From Microbispora sp. ZYX-F-249 (lineage in GTDB: Bacteria; Actinomycetota; Actinomycetes; Streptosporangiales; Streptosporangiaceae), in assembly GCF_039649665.1 (NCBI RefSeq), contig NZ_JBDJAW010000020.1:1-64000 (forward strand): a stretch of 64,000 bases of DNA, given 5' to 3'. This document shows positions 17,140 through 24,530 of the stretch, in pieces. A model generated the notes under the pieces. The model made no database searches. It saw nothing but the letters and a program-made list of their open reading frames with translations, and was not told the origin of the DNA. Both the position numbers and the translations under genes were made by a program. The first letter of the stretch is position 1. Every line of letters begins with the position of its first letter.

Positions 17140-19386
17140 TCAGACCACCGCGCCGGAGCCGTCGCGCCGCGCGGGCTTGACCCGCGGTGCGGCGGGAGCC
17201 GGCGGCGGCTGGCTGGAGCGCCGCTCCAGCGCGATCGCCACCGGCCCGGCCACGAAGGACGACGACAGCGTGCCCACCACGATGCCGATCAGCAGGGCGA
17301 CGGCGAAGTCCCGCAGCGAGTCGCCGCCGAACACGGCCAGCGCCGCCAGGATGAACAGCGCCCCGAGCCCGGTGTTCACCGTGCGCGGCGCGGTCTGCAG
17401 GATGGCGGCGTTCACCACGCGGCCGAACGGCTCGCCGCGCCGTATCGGCCACAGCTCGCGCACCCGGTCGAACAGCACGACCTTGTCGTTGACCGAGTAA
17501 CCGATGATCGTGAGCATCGCCGCCAGGAACACCCCGTCGATCGGCTTGCCCAGCCAGGCGAACGTGCCGATGACGACGGCCGCGTCCACGAACAGCGCCG
17601 CCACGGCCGCGGTGCCGAACGTCCACCGGAACCGGAACGCCAGGTAGGCGAGCTGCGCGGCGAGCGCGACGGCGAGCGCGATGATCGCGTTGCGGCGCAG
17701 CTCCTCGCCCAGGCTCGGCCCGATGAGCTCGTCGCGCTGCTTGGTGACCTCGCCCACGCTGCGGTCGAGCGCCTCCTCCACACGGACCACGTCGTCGGCG
17801 CTGATCTGCCCGGTGCGCACCGAGATCGCGTCGTCCGACCGCTGCACGACGGCCGAGGGGAACCCGGCGTCCGCGACCGCCTGCCTGGCCGCCCCGACGT
17901 CGACGGGCCTGCTCGTGCCGAACTCCACGATGCGGCCGCCGGTGAACTCGACGCCGTAGTTCAGGCCGCGGGTGACCAGCCCCGCCCCCGCGAGCACGAG
18001 CAGCCCGGCCGCGACGGCGAGCCACAGCCGCCTGCCCCGCATCAGATCCGGGTCGCGCCGGGTCAGCCAGGTCCTGACCCGGCCGATCGAGCCGATGCCG
18101 GACGCCCGCGGGCCGATCCTGCGGATCAGGGCGTCGGCGAGCACCCGGGTGATCAGCATGGCCGAGATCAGCGAGGCCAGCACGCCGATGGCCAGTGTCA
18201 CGCCGAAGCCCTTCACCGGCCCCGAGGCCAGCCAGAACAGCAGCCCGGCGGCGAGCAGGGTGGTGATGTTGGAGTCGGCGATCGCGCTCCAGGCGTTCTT
18301 GAAGCCGCGTTCGAGGGCCGCCTTGAGACCCCGGCGGGGCGCCTCGCCGTACTCCTCCCTGGCCCGTTCGAAGACCAGCACGTTGGCGTCCACCGCCATG
18401 CCGATCGCCAGGACGAACCCGGCCAGGCCGGGCAGCGTGAGCGTGGCCCCCATGGCCACGAGGCCGGCGTACGAGATCAGGCCGTAGCAGGCGAGCGCGA
18501 CCGCGGCCAGCACGCCCACCAGCCGGTAGACGATGCCGATGAACACCGCGGTCAGGATCACCCCGACGACGCCGGCCTTGGCGCTCGCGGCGATGGCGTC
18601 GGCGCCGAGGGTCGGGCCGACCGTGCGCTGCTCGACCAGTTCCAGCGGCACGGGGAGCGAGCCGCCCTTGACCAGCACCGCGAGGTTCTGCGCCTCCTCG
18701 GCGGTGAACGACCCGGTGATCCGCGTGGTGCCGCCGGGGATCCCCGCCTCGCAGGCGGTCGACTCGTCCACCTGCGGCGAGGAGATGATCTCGTTGTCGA
18801 GGACGATGGCGACCCGGCGCTTGTGGTCGCCGACCGGCGCGCAGGCCGCCTTGCCGGTCAGCTCCCGCCAGGGTCCGGGCTCCTTGAAGTCGATCGTGAC
18901 GAACCAGCCGGGCCCCATCTGAGGGTCGGTGCGCGCGGCGGCGTCGGTGACGCCGGCCCCGCTGAGCGCGACCGGCCCGAGCTTCAGCTTCTGGCCGGTC
19001 TCGTCGGCGATCGCGTCCTTGTCGCCGGCCTCGGCGGGGCCGAGCACGGGATGGAAGTTGAGCTGGGCGGTCTTGCCGATGACCGAGGCGGCCTCGCGCG
19101 GGTCGAGAACGCCGGGCAGTTCGACGATGATCCGCTTCTCGCCGGAGCGGACCAGGGTCGGATCGACGACTCCGAGGGCGTCCGCCCGGCGCCGGAGCAC
19201 GTCGAGGGCACGGTCGGTGGCGTCGGCGTCCGCCTTGACCGTGGGAGAGTCCTTCGTCTCGAAGACGAGCTGGGTGCCGCCGCGCAGGTCGAGGCCGAGG
19301 CGCGGGGCCATGGTGAGGGCGAGCAGCAGTGAGGTCGCGATGACGGCGAGCGCCGCCACCGCGCGCCACATGGGCGCACGGGACAT
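17140..19386 (-). CDS. secDF: Single-chain SecDF protein-export membrane protein
   Basis: 748 aa. The SecD half (about 1-440) has LDLRGGTQLVFET, the first periplasmic domain, and GFVLAIGMAVDANVLVFERAREE. The SecF half (about 465-720) has LNYGVEFTGGRIVEF and AMLTIIGYSVNDKVVLFDRVRE. Twelve membrane segments are expected, driven by proton motive force to assist Sec translocation. Separate secD and secF genes are usual in actinobacteria, so a fused stand-alone copy may be a second set. A small secreted-protein gene lies 33 bp upstream on the same strand. ATG follows GGAGG. Confidence 0.9.
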   Translation of the reverse strand: MSRAPMWRAVAALAVIATSLLLALTMAPRLGLDLRGGTQLVFETKDSPTVKADADATDRALDVLRRRADALGVVDPTLVRSGEKRIIVELPGVLDPREAASVIGKTAQLNFHPVLGPAEAGDKDAIADETGQKLKLGPVALSGAGVTDAAARTDPQMGPGWFVTIDFKEPGPWRELTGKAACAPVGDHKRRVAIVLDNEIISSPQVDESTACEAGIPGGTTRITGSFTAEEAQNLAVLVKGGSLPVPLELVEQRTVGPTLGADAIAASAKAGVVGVILTAVFIGIVYRLVGVLAAVALACYGLISYAGLVAMGATLTLPGLAGFVLAIGMAVDANVLVFERAREEYGEAPRRGLKAALERGFKNAWSAIADSNITTLLAAGLLFWLASGPVKGFGVTLAIGVLASLISAMLITRVLADALIRRIGPRASGIGSIGRVRTWLTRRDPDLMRGRRLWLAVAAGLLVLAGAGLVTRGLNYGVEFTGGRIVEFGTSRPVDVGAARQAVADAGFPSAVVQRSDDAISVRTGQISADDVVRVEEALDRSVGEVTKQRDELIGPSLGEELRRNAIIALAVALAAQLAYLAFRFRWTFGTAAVAALFVDAAVVIGTFAWLGKPIDGVFLAAMLTIIGYSVNDKVVLFDRVRELWPIRRGEPFGRVVNAAILQTAPRTVNTGLGALFILAALAVFGGDSLRDFAVALLIGIVVGTLSSSFVAGPVAIALERRSSQPPPAPAAPRVKPARRDGSGAVV

Positions 19387-19419
19387 GAAGCCTCCACAGG
19401 CGTACGAGTGGGAAAGGTC

Positions 19420-19878
19420 TCAGTACGCGGTGGAGGGAGGAGCGCGGGCCGAGGCGGCCCGGCGCGGGCACTGGGCGGGCGCGCCGTCGTGGTGCGGCCC
19501 GGCCCGGGTGACCCGGGTGCCGCCGCGCGGCGCCGCGGGGTTGGGCAGCACGACCGGCCCGCCGGACACGCCGGGGCCGCCCGGGCCCGCCTGGACGCGG
19601 GGCGGGTCGTTCCGGGCAGGACCTGTCGCGTGGGCCGGGGGCCAGATGCGCGTGTCCGTGAGCCGTGCGCCGTCCCGCGCCGGGGCCCGGCGGAGGGCCA
19701 TCTGGTGAACGCCGCTCGCCGTGACCGCCACCCGATCCGGGGTGTGCGGGCCCGAGACGTGGAGACCGGCGGCGCGATGCGGCGTCTCCCACGCGGACGC
19801 GGACGCGGGCACGCCGCCGGCGGTCAGGACGATCGCGTGCAGCAGGAGCAGCAGCGCGGCGGTCAGCCTGCGTCGCAC
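19420..19878 (-). CDS. Small secreted protein of unknown function
   Basis: 152 aa from GTG 19878, preceded by GGGAGGCGAC. N-terminal RRRLTAALLLLLHAIVLTAGG then VPASASA is a signal peptide with a plausible Ala-x-Ala site. The mature part is Pro/Arg/Gly-rich without a recognisable domain (GVHQMALRRAPARDGARLTD, RAGPHHDGAPAQCPRRAA). Because it directly precedes secDF, it may be exported with its help; this is inference. The coding call is moderate since the composition leaves several frames open. Confidence 0.55.
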   Translation of the reverse strand: MRRRLTAALLLLLHAIVLTAGGVPASASAWETPHRAAGLHVSGPHTPDRVAVTASGVHQMALRRAPARDGARLTDTRIWPPAHATGPARNDPPRVQAGPGGPGVSGGPVVLPNPAAPRGGTRVTRAGPHHDGAPAQCPRRAASARAPPSTAY

Positions 19879-20101
19879 GATCGTCGCCTCCCTTCCGCTT
19901 CGCCCGGTCCTGCGGCCACCGTAGCGAGTTCCGCGCGTGAGTGCCGCATGCCGAACCGGCGGGAACGGGAAACGCACCCGTGGGGGAGGGGACCGCCCCG
20001 TGAGAAACGGGTACGCAGAACGAATGGCGGGAACCGGGCAGGCACCGATCGGGAGAAACGGGCGGCGGAAAACGCGGATGACCGTTTCGCGAAGGTGGGT
20101 T

Positions 20102-20479
20102 ATGGTCGGTCTCATGGCGACCTCACGACGTGGCACGTGCGGGTCCACCGCCTTCGCGTTGGTGGTGGGCCTGCTCATGCTCGCCCTCGCGCTGGTCGCC
20201 TCCACCCCCGCCTGGTACGGCGGGGATCCCGCTCAGCGCACGCCGCAGGCCGCCGCCGAGCTGTGGACACCGGGGGCGTGGACGCCGCAGTCGGCGACCC
20301 TGCCCGCGGGCCCGGCCGGTCCCGAGCACCTGCCGTTCCCGTTCCGGTCGCGCGTCGCCGTGGCCGCGGCTCCCGTCGCCGTAGCGGTGCCCGCCCGGAG
20401 CCACGAGGACATCGTCCTCAGCCCGCAGCAGACCGGGCACCGCACCGCCGGCTCGCGCAGTCCACCACAGGCCGGGTGA
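20102..20479 (+). CDS. Small membrane-anchored or secreted protein of unknown function
   Basis: 125 aa from ATG 20102 (AAGGTGGG upstream). One hydrophobic segment at about 15-32 (STAFALVVGLLMLALALVAS) serves as signal or anchor. The rest is low-complexity Ala/Pro, ending HEDIVLSPQQTGHR. No family is recognised. It is divergent from the small secreted protein/secDF pair, with a 223-bp gap between them. Confidence 0.5.
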   Translation: MVGLMATSRRGTCGSTAFALVVGLLMLALALVASTPAWYGGDPAQRTPQAAAELWTPGAWTPQSATLPAGPAGPEHLPFPFRSRVAVAAAPVAVAVPARSHEDIVLSPQQTGHRTAGSRSPPQAG

Positions 20480-20787
20480 CACAAGCTCGCTCGGAGCACG
20501 CCGCGGCACCATCCCGGTCCTCGTCGTCGCGCGCCTGACCCGTACCCGGCCACACCGGCCCGGCAGGTCGGGCGATCGGCGACGCGACCGGTGAGGGGTG
20601 CCGGCTTTCGCGCATCCGCACCCCGCCGTGCCGCCGTTTCCCCCCGGAGGTCGTCGCGGCGCGCCGTCCTGAGCCGAGCCTCCTGACCGCCGTCCCGCGG
20701 GCCCGCCCGCGTACTCGTCTCGCGTACCGGCCACCGGTGCGCCGAAGGCGCGCACTCGCGCGCCGACATCATCCTTCACCTGGAGTG
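20480..20787. other. Intergenic region without a recognised gene
   Basis: About 308 bp of GC-rich sequence. Open frames on both strands here look like compositional shadows. I see no clear palindrome or strong -35/-10 pair; a promoter for the DksA-like/MreB-like operon presumably lies here. Confidence 0.4.
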
Positions 20788-21120
20788 ATGCCGCTTATGG
20801 CAGAGATCAGGTCGCCGCGCCTCCTCTTCGAGGAATGCCGGCGGTACACCGCGCAGCTGTCCGAACTGCGCATGCTGCTCGAGGAGCGGCTCCACGCGGC
20901 CCGGGCCGAGCTGGCCCGGGTGCGCGACCCGTACGACACGCGCGTACGGCAGGCACGGCGCGACGTCGCCGCCATCGAGGCGGCGCTGGAGCGGATGGAT
21001 CGGGGCCTCTACGGCACCTGCACCCGATGCGAGGCGTTCCTGCCGCTCGACCGGCTCCGGCTCGCGCCGCACGTGCAGCAGTGCGCGGCCTGCGCCGGCG
21101 AGGCCCGGATGTCGGCATGA
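20788..21120 (+). CDS. DksA/TraR-type C4 zinc-finger protein
   Basis: 110 aa from ATG 20788 (an ATG at 20797 has better spacing from GGAG). The coiled-coil N-terminal part (YTAQLSELRMLLEERLHAARA ... AIEAALERMDRGLYG) is followed by the zinc finger CTRC-x20-CAAC. The order matches small DksA/TraR proteins that enter the RNA polymerase secondary channel. Its stop overlaps the start of an MreB/DnaK-like ATPase gene (ATGA), and a second DksA-like gene follows that, an unusual trio. Confidence 0.85.
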   Translation: MPLMAEIRSPRLLFEECRRYTAQLSELRMLLEERLHAARAELARVRDPYDTRVRQARRDVAAIEAALERMDRGLYGTCTRCEAFLPLDRLRLAPHVQQCAACAGEARMSA

Positions 21121-21947
21121 CGGTCATGACCGGCATGACCGGTGTCAACGGGAGGAGAGGCGGGGGAGCGGCCCTCGCCATCGACCTCGGCACCGCGCGG
21201 ACCCGGCTGCTGCTGTCCGGCAGCACGGCGATCAAGGAGCGGCCTTCGGCGTGCGGCGATCCGGGGGCGCGCCGGTGGCCGGTGCGGCACGGCATGGTCG
21301 CCGACATGCCCGGATGCGCGCGGCTGGTCCGCACCGCGCTGCGGGACGCCGTGACCGAGCGGCACCCGCCCCTCGAACGCGTCCTGCTCGGCGTGCCCGT
21401 CGCGGCCTCGCGGCTGGACCGGCGCGCCGCGTTCGCGGCCGTCAGCAGCGCCGCCGGCTGCCGGGTGACGATCGTCGAGGAGCCGCTGGCCGCGGCGGTC
21501 GGCTGCGGCGTGGACATCGCCGACCCGAGGCCCCGGCTCCTGCTCGACGCCGGGGCGGGGATCGCCGAGGCCGTCGTCATCCGGGCCGGCGAGATCGCCG
21601 ACGCGGGCGCCGTACAGGTCGCCGTGGGCGGCCCGGCGGAGGGCGCCGGCTGCCCGCCGTACGCGCGGGAACGCGTCGTCGCGATGGTCGCCGACCTGAT
21701 CGCGCGCGTTCCCGCCGCCCTGCGGGCAATCGTCAGGCAGCAGGGCCTGCTGATCACGGGCGGCGGCGCCCTCGACCCGGAGCTGGCCCGCAAGCTCTGC
21801 GCGGAGCTGCGGATCACCGTCAGCCCCGCGGCCGATCCCGCCAACGCGACCGTCAGAGGGCTGGCCTGCCTGCTGTCCACGGTCGAGCACCGCACTTCCG
21901 GCATGTCTGCCATCGGACGAGAGGACGTCGACGATGACCACCAGTGA
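21117..21947 (+). CDS. MreB-like actin-fold ATPase (short)
   Basis: 276 aa, shorter than MreB (about 340). The actin-fold nucleotide motifs are visible: phosphate 1 ALAIDLGTARTRLLLSG, the connecting EEPLAAAVGCGVDI, phosphate 2 RLLLDAGAGIAEAVVI, and the adenosine motif GLLITGGGALDPELA. Segments forming part of subdomain IB appear reduced. It is translated with the preceding DksA-like protein (ATGA) and overlaps the next DksA-like gene by 14 bp. Function is unknown; a polymerising cell-shape role is not assured for so short a form. Confidence 0.78.
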   Translation: MTVMTGMTGVNGRRGGGAALAIDLGTARTRLLLSGSTAIKERPSACGDPGARRWPVRHGMVADMPGCARLVRTALRDAVTERHPPLERVLLGVPVAASRLDRRAAFAAVSSAAGCRVTIVEEPLAAAVGCGVDIADPRPRLLLDAGAGIAEAVVIRAGEIADAGAVQVAVGGPAEGAGCPPYARERVVAMVADLIARVPAALRAIVRQQGLLITGGGALDPELARKLCAELRITVSPAADPANATVRGLACLLSTVEHRTSGMSAIGREDVDDDHQ

Positions 21948-22272
21948 CGAGTTCACCGCCATCAGCAGGCCGCAGATGCAGGCCATGCGCGCGGACCTGG
22001 AGGAGCAGCTCCAGTGGCGTGAGGTGCAGCTGCGCGATCTGCGGGCCGCCGTCGACGGCGGCAACGACGGCGCGGCCAGGCTCGCCCTGCTCGCCGACGT
22101 CGCCGCCACCGAGCGGGCGGTCGCCGAGCTGCGCAAGGCGCTGGAGCGGATCGAGGAGGGCAGCTACGGCCACTGCGCCGACTGCGCCGCGGCCATCCCG
22201 TTCGGCCGGCTGAAGATCCGGCCCATGGCCCGCTACTGCATCACCTGCCAGCGGCGCCACGAAGCCCGCTGA
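21934..22272 (+). CDS. DksA/TraR-type C4 zinc-finger protein, second copy
   Basis: 112 aa. Coiled-coil region MRADLEEQLQWREVQLRDLR ... ERAVAELRKALERIEEGSYG, then zinc finger CADC-x20-CITC (about 83-108). It is a clear paralogue of the protein at 20788 with the same GxYG-x-C spacing. It starts inside the end of the MreB-like gene, so the three are one translational unit. A perfect 14-bp hairpin follows. Confidence 0.88.
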   Translation: MTTSDEFTAISRPQMQAMRADLEEQLQWREVQLRDLRAAVDGGNDGAARLALLADVAATERAVAELRKALERIEEGSYGHCADCAAAIPFGRLKIRPMARYCITCQRRHEAR

Positions 22273-22283
22273 CGCGGGCGCGC

Positions 22284-22316
22284 CCGCTCCGCCCCCGCAC
22301 GCCGGGGGCGGAGCGG
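22284..22316. terminator. Strong bidirectional hairpin
   Basis: CCGCTCCGCCCCCG (22284-22297) and CGGGGGCGGAGCGG (22303-22316) form a perfect 14-bp stem between convergent genes. Confidence 0.75.
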
Positions 22317-22326
22317 CCCGGCCGGG

Positions 22327-23130
22327 TCAGGATGCGTCGAGGTCGGGCGCCCACACGACGCCGTTGATGTGCGCGCCGCCGTCCACGAACAGCGTGTTCC
22401 CGGTCAGATAGCGCGCGTCCTCACCGCACAGGAACAGCACGACGGGCGCGATGTCCTGCTCGGGGTCGCCCATCCGGCCCATCGGGTTGGCGCGGCCGGC
22501 CGCCGCCTCCAGCTCGGGATTTCCCGCCATCCTGCGGGCGAAGGCGGCGCTCTTGGCGCCCGGGCAGACCGCGTTCACCACCACGCCGGTCGGCGCCCAC
22601 TCCCGGGCCGCCGTACGGGTGAGGGTGCGCAGCGCCTCCTTGGCCGAGTTGTACTCCAGCGTGCCCATATGGGCGTTGACGCCGTTGAGCGAGCACATGT
22701 TGACCACACGGCCCCAGCCCTGGCGCTTCATGTGCGGGAACGCGGCCCGCATCGCCCAGAACGGGCCGTAATAGCCCATCGCGAAGCCCCGGCCGAGCTG
22801 TTCGTCGCTCTTGTTCTCCACCCGGCCGATCGGGCCGGCACTGCCCCAGGCGTTGTTGACCAGGATGTCGACGCGGCCCCACGCCTCGGCGGCGGCCTCG
22901 ACCATCGCCTCCACCTGGGCCCGGTCGGTGACGTCGGTGCGGAGGAACCTGGCGTCCGCCCCGAACTCGCCGGCCAGCTCGCGCGCGGTCCGCGCCCCGG
23001 TCTCCTCGTCGATCTCCGCCACCAGCACCCGGGCGCCCTCGGCGGCGAACCGCCGCGCCACGCCCCTGCCGATCCCGTCGCCGGCCCCCGTGATGATCGC
23101 CGTACGCCCGGCCAGCCGCCCGTCGCCCAT
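22327..23130 (-). CDS. Short-chain dehydrogenase/reductase in the steroid regulon
   Basis: 267 aa from ATG 23130 (GGAAGGCGGG upstream). Rossmann TGAGDGIGRG (cofactor), DILVNNAWG, and catalytic S/Y/K in CSLNGVNAHMGTLEYNSAK. It ends YLTGNTLFVDGGAHINGV. It resembles the SDR at 58409 more than those at 26011 and 41212. The substrate is unknown; a hydroxysteroid or 3-hydroxyacyl-CoA role is suggested only by the shared palindrome 70 bp upstream (23200-23214) with a TAACCT -10 candidate. Confidence 0.88.
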   Translation of the reverse strand: MGDGRLAGRTAIITGAGDGIGRGVARRFAAEGARVLVAEIDEETGARTARELAGEFGADARFLRTDVTDRAQVEAMVEAAAEAWGRVDILVNNAWGSAGPIGRVENKSDEQLGRGFAMGYYGPFWAMRAAFPHMKRQGWGRVVNMCSLNGVNAHMGTLEYNSAKEALRTLTRTAAREWAPTGVVVNAVCPGAKSAAFARRMAGNPELEAAAGRANPMGRMGDPEQDIAPVVLFLCGEDARYLTGNTLFVDGGAHINGVVWAPDLDAS

Positions 23131-23199
23131 TCGCCCGCCTTCCACTCGCGCTCGAAGTGGGCAGAGGTTAGCCATCCGAGGCGCCGGGGGCCTGTCGCC

Positions 23200-23214
23200 T
23201 TCCGATCAGCGGGA
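23200..23214. promoter_or_regulatory. Shared 15-bp palindrome, site 4 (SDR promoter)
   Basis: TTCCGATCAGCGGGA. It starts 30 bp before TAACCT (23170-23165, minus strand), the -10 candidate for the SDR ending at 22327. Confidence 0.55.
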
Positions 23215-23219
23215 CCGCC

Positions 23220-23446
23220 CGGGGAGCGGCACTCGGCGTTCACCGCGCCGGCCAGGCGGCCGAACGCCGCCTTGGACGCGGAGTAGGCCACGCCCCAGCC
23301 GCCCTCGCCCGGCGATGCGGGCGGCCCCTCCTCGCGGTGCGGGCGGTGAACGCCACGTCGTACCCGGCCCGCGCGAGCGCCGGCGCCGTCGCGCGGCCGA
23401 TGCCCCGGCTCACTCCCGTCACCAGGGCGGCCCGCCTGCGTTCCAC
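23220..23446 (-). pseudogene. Decayed short-chain dehydrogenase
   Basis: From GTG 23446 (AAGGTGGGT upstream) the frame reads ERRRAALVTGVSRGIGRATA, then PALARAGYDVAFTART, an SDR cofactor-binding start. The sequence then shifts frame and jumps to EGGWGVAYSASKAAFGRLAG (about 23310-23240), the SDR catalytic YxxxK segment. About 110 residues between are missing, and so is the C-terminal third. It is clearly an internally deleted, frameshifted gene. Confidence 0.7.
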
Positions 23447-23515
23447 GTACCCACCTTCCTGCCGGCCTTCCTGCCGCCATGGCCGGCCGTACGGGCGGGA
23501 CGGCACGGCGGGGAC

Positions 23516-23530
23516 TCTCACTGAGCGGGA
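23516..23530. promoter_or_regulatory. Shared 15-bp palindrome, site 5 (hsaC promoter)
   Basis: TCTCACTGAGCGGGA. It ends 31 bp before CACGGT (23561-23566) and 86 bp before the hsaC GTG. Confidence 0.65.
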
Positions 23531-23615
23531 GGGCCGGGGCGGCCGGACGCGGGGGTCTGTCACGGTGGGGATCGGCGATCGGTTCCCCCCGACCGGCAGA
23601 TTGGATTGAGCACAA

Positions 23616-24530
23616 GTGACGCAGATCCGAGGACTCGGCTACCTCAAGGTCCAGACGCGTGACATCGGGCGCTGGCGCGACCTCCTCATCGACGGACTCG
23701 GCTTCGCCGAGGGGTCCGGGCCGGACCCGGACGGGCTGTACCTGCGCATGGACGAGCGCCGTGCGCGGCTCGCGGTGCTGCCCGGCGACACCGACCGGGT
23801 GCTCGCGGTCGGCTGGGAGGTGCGCGACCAGTTCGCGCTCGCCGCCGTCGGCCGCGCCGTCGAGGCGTCCGGGACACCGGTCAAGGTGCTGTCCGACGAG
23901 GAGTCCGCCGAGCGCGACGCCGAGGCGGTCATCGCCTTCACCGATCCCGCGGGTGTGCCCGTGGAGGTCTTCTTCGGGCCCGTGCTCGACCACAGCCCGG
24001 TCGTGACCGGCCTGGGCCAGCGGTTCGTGACCGGCGCGCAGGGGATGGGCCACGTCGTGGTGCCCACCACCGCGATGGACGAGACGGTCTCCTTCTACAC
24101 CGAGGTGCTCGGCTTCCTGCCCCGGGGCGCCATCAAGATGGGCGGCGGGAAGCCGCCGTACCGCCGGGTGCGCTTCATGGGCGTCAACGAGCGCCACCAC
24201 AGCCTCGCGATCTGCCCCGCCGGGTACGCCGGCGACCCCGGCCTGGTGCACCTGATGGTCGAGGTGGACAGCCTCGACGCGGTGGGCATGGCGCTCGACC
24301 GGGTGCGCAAGGCGGGCTTCTCGATCTCCTCCACCCTCGGCCGGCACACCAACGACAAGATGGTGTCCTTCTACGTCCGCGCCCCCGGAGGCTGGGACAT
24401 CGAGTACGGCACCGAGGGCATGCGCGTCGACGAGACGTACTACACGGCCGAGGAGATCACGGCTGACAGCTACTGGGGCCACGACTGGTCCGGCTCCGAG
24501 CCGCTGGCCACCTTCGTTCCCAAGAAGTGA
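23616..24530 (+). CDS. hsaC: Extradiol ring-cleavage dioxygenase (HsaC/BphC family)
   Basis: 304 aa, a two-domain type I extradiol dioxygenase. The iron ligands are visible at the family's positions: His146 (GMGHVVVP), His212 (LVHLMVEV) and Glu263 (DIEYGTEG). His195 (ERHHSLAI) and Tyr253 are the expected second-sphere residues. By family it cleaves the catechol 3,4-DHSA from ring A to the substrate of HsaD. GTG at 23616 has only a weak ribosome-binding site (GGATTGAG). Its stop overlaps the next gene's GTG (GTGA). Confidence 0.9.
   Translation: MTQIRGLGYLKVQTRDIGRWRDLLIDGLGFAEGSGPDPDGLYLRMDERRARLAVLPGDTDRVLAVGWEVRDQFALAAVGRAVEASGTPVKVLSDEESAERDAEAVIAFTDPAGVPVEVFFGPVLDHSPVVTGLGQRFVTGAQGMGHVVVPTTAMDETVSFYTEVLGFLPRGAIKMGGGKPPYRRVRFMGVNERHHSLAICPAGYAGDPGLVHLMVEVDSLDAVGMALDRVRKAGFSISSTLGRHTNDKMVSFYVRAPGGWDIEYGTEGMRVDETYYTAEEITADSYWGHDWSGSEPLATFVPKK

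Noticed and set aside
16976-19792. A 938-codon minus-strand frame overlapping SecDF
   Set aside because: It lies in another frame of the same strand as the unmistakable SecDF; its Arg/Gly-rich product has no domain.
20123-20779. A 218-codon minus-strand frame upstream of the DksA-like gene
   Set aside because: Gly/Arg low complexity, no start context, overlaps the small membrane protein; treated as a shadow.
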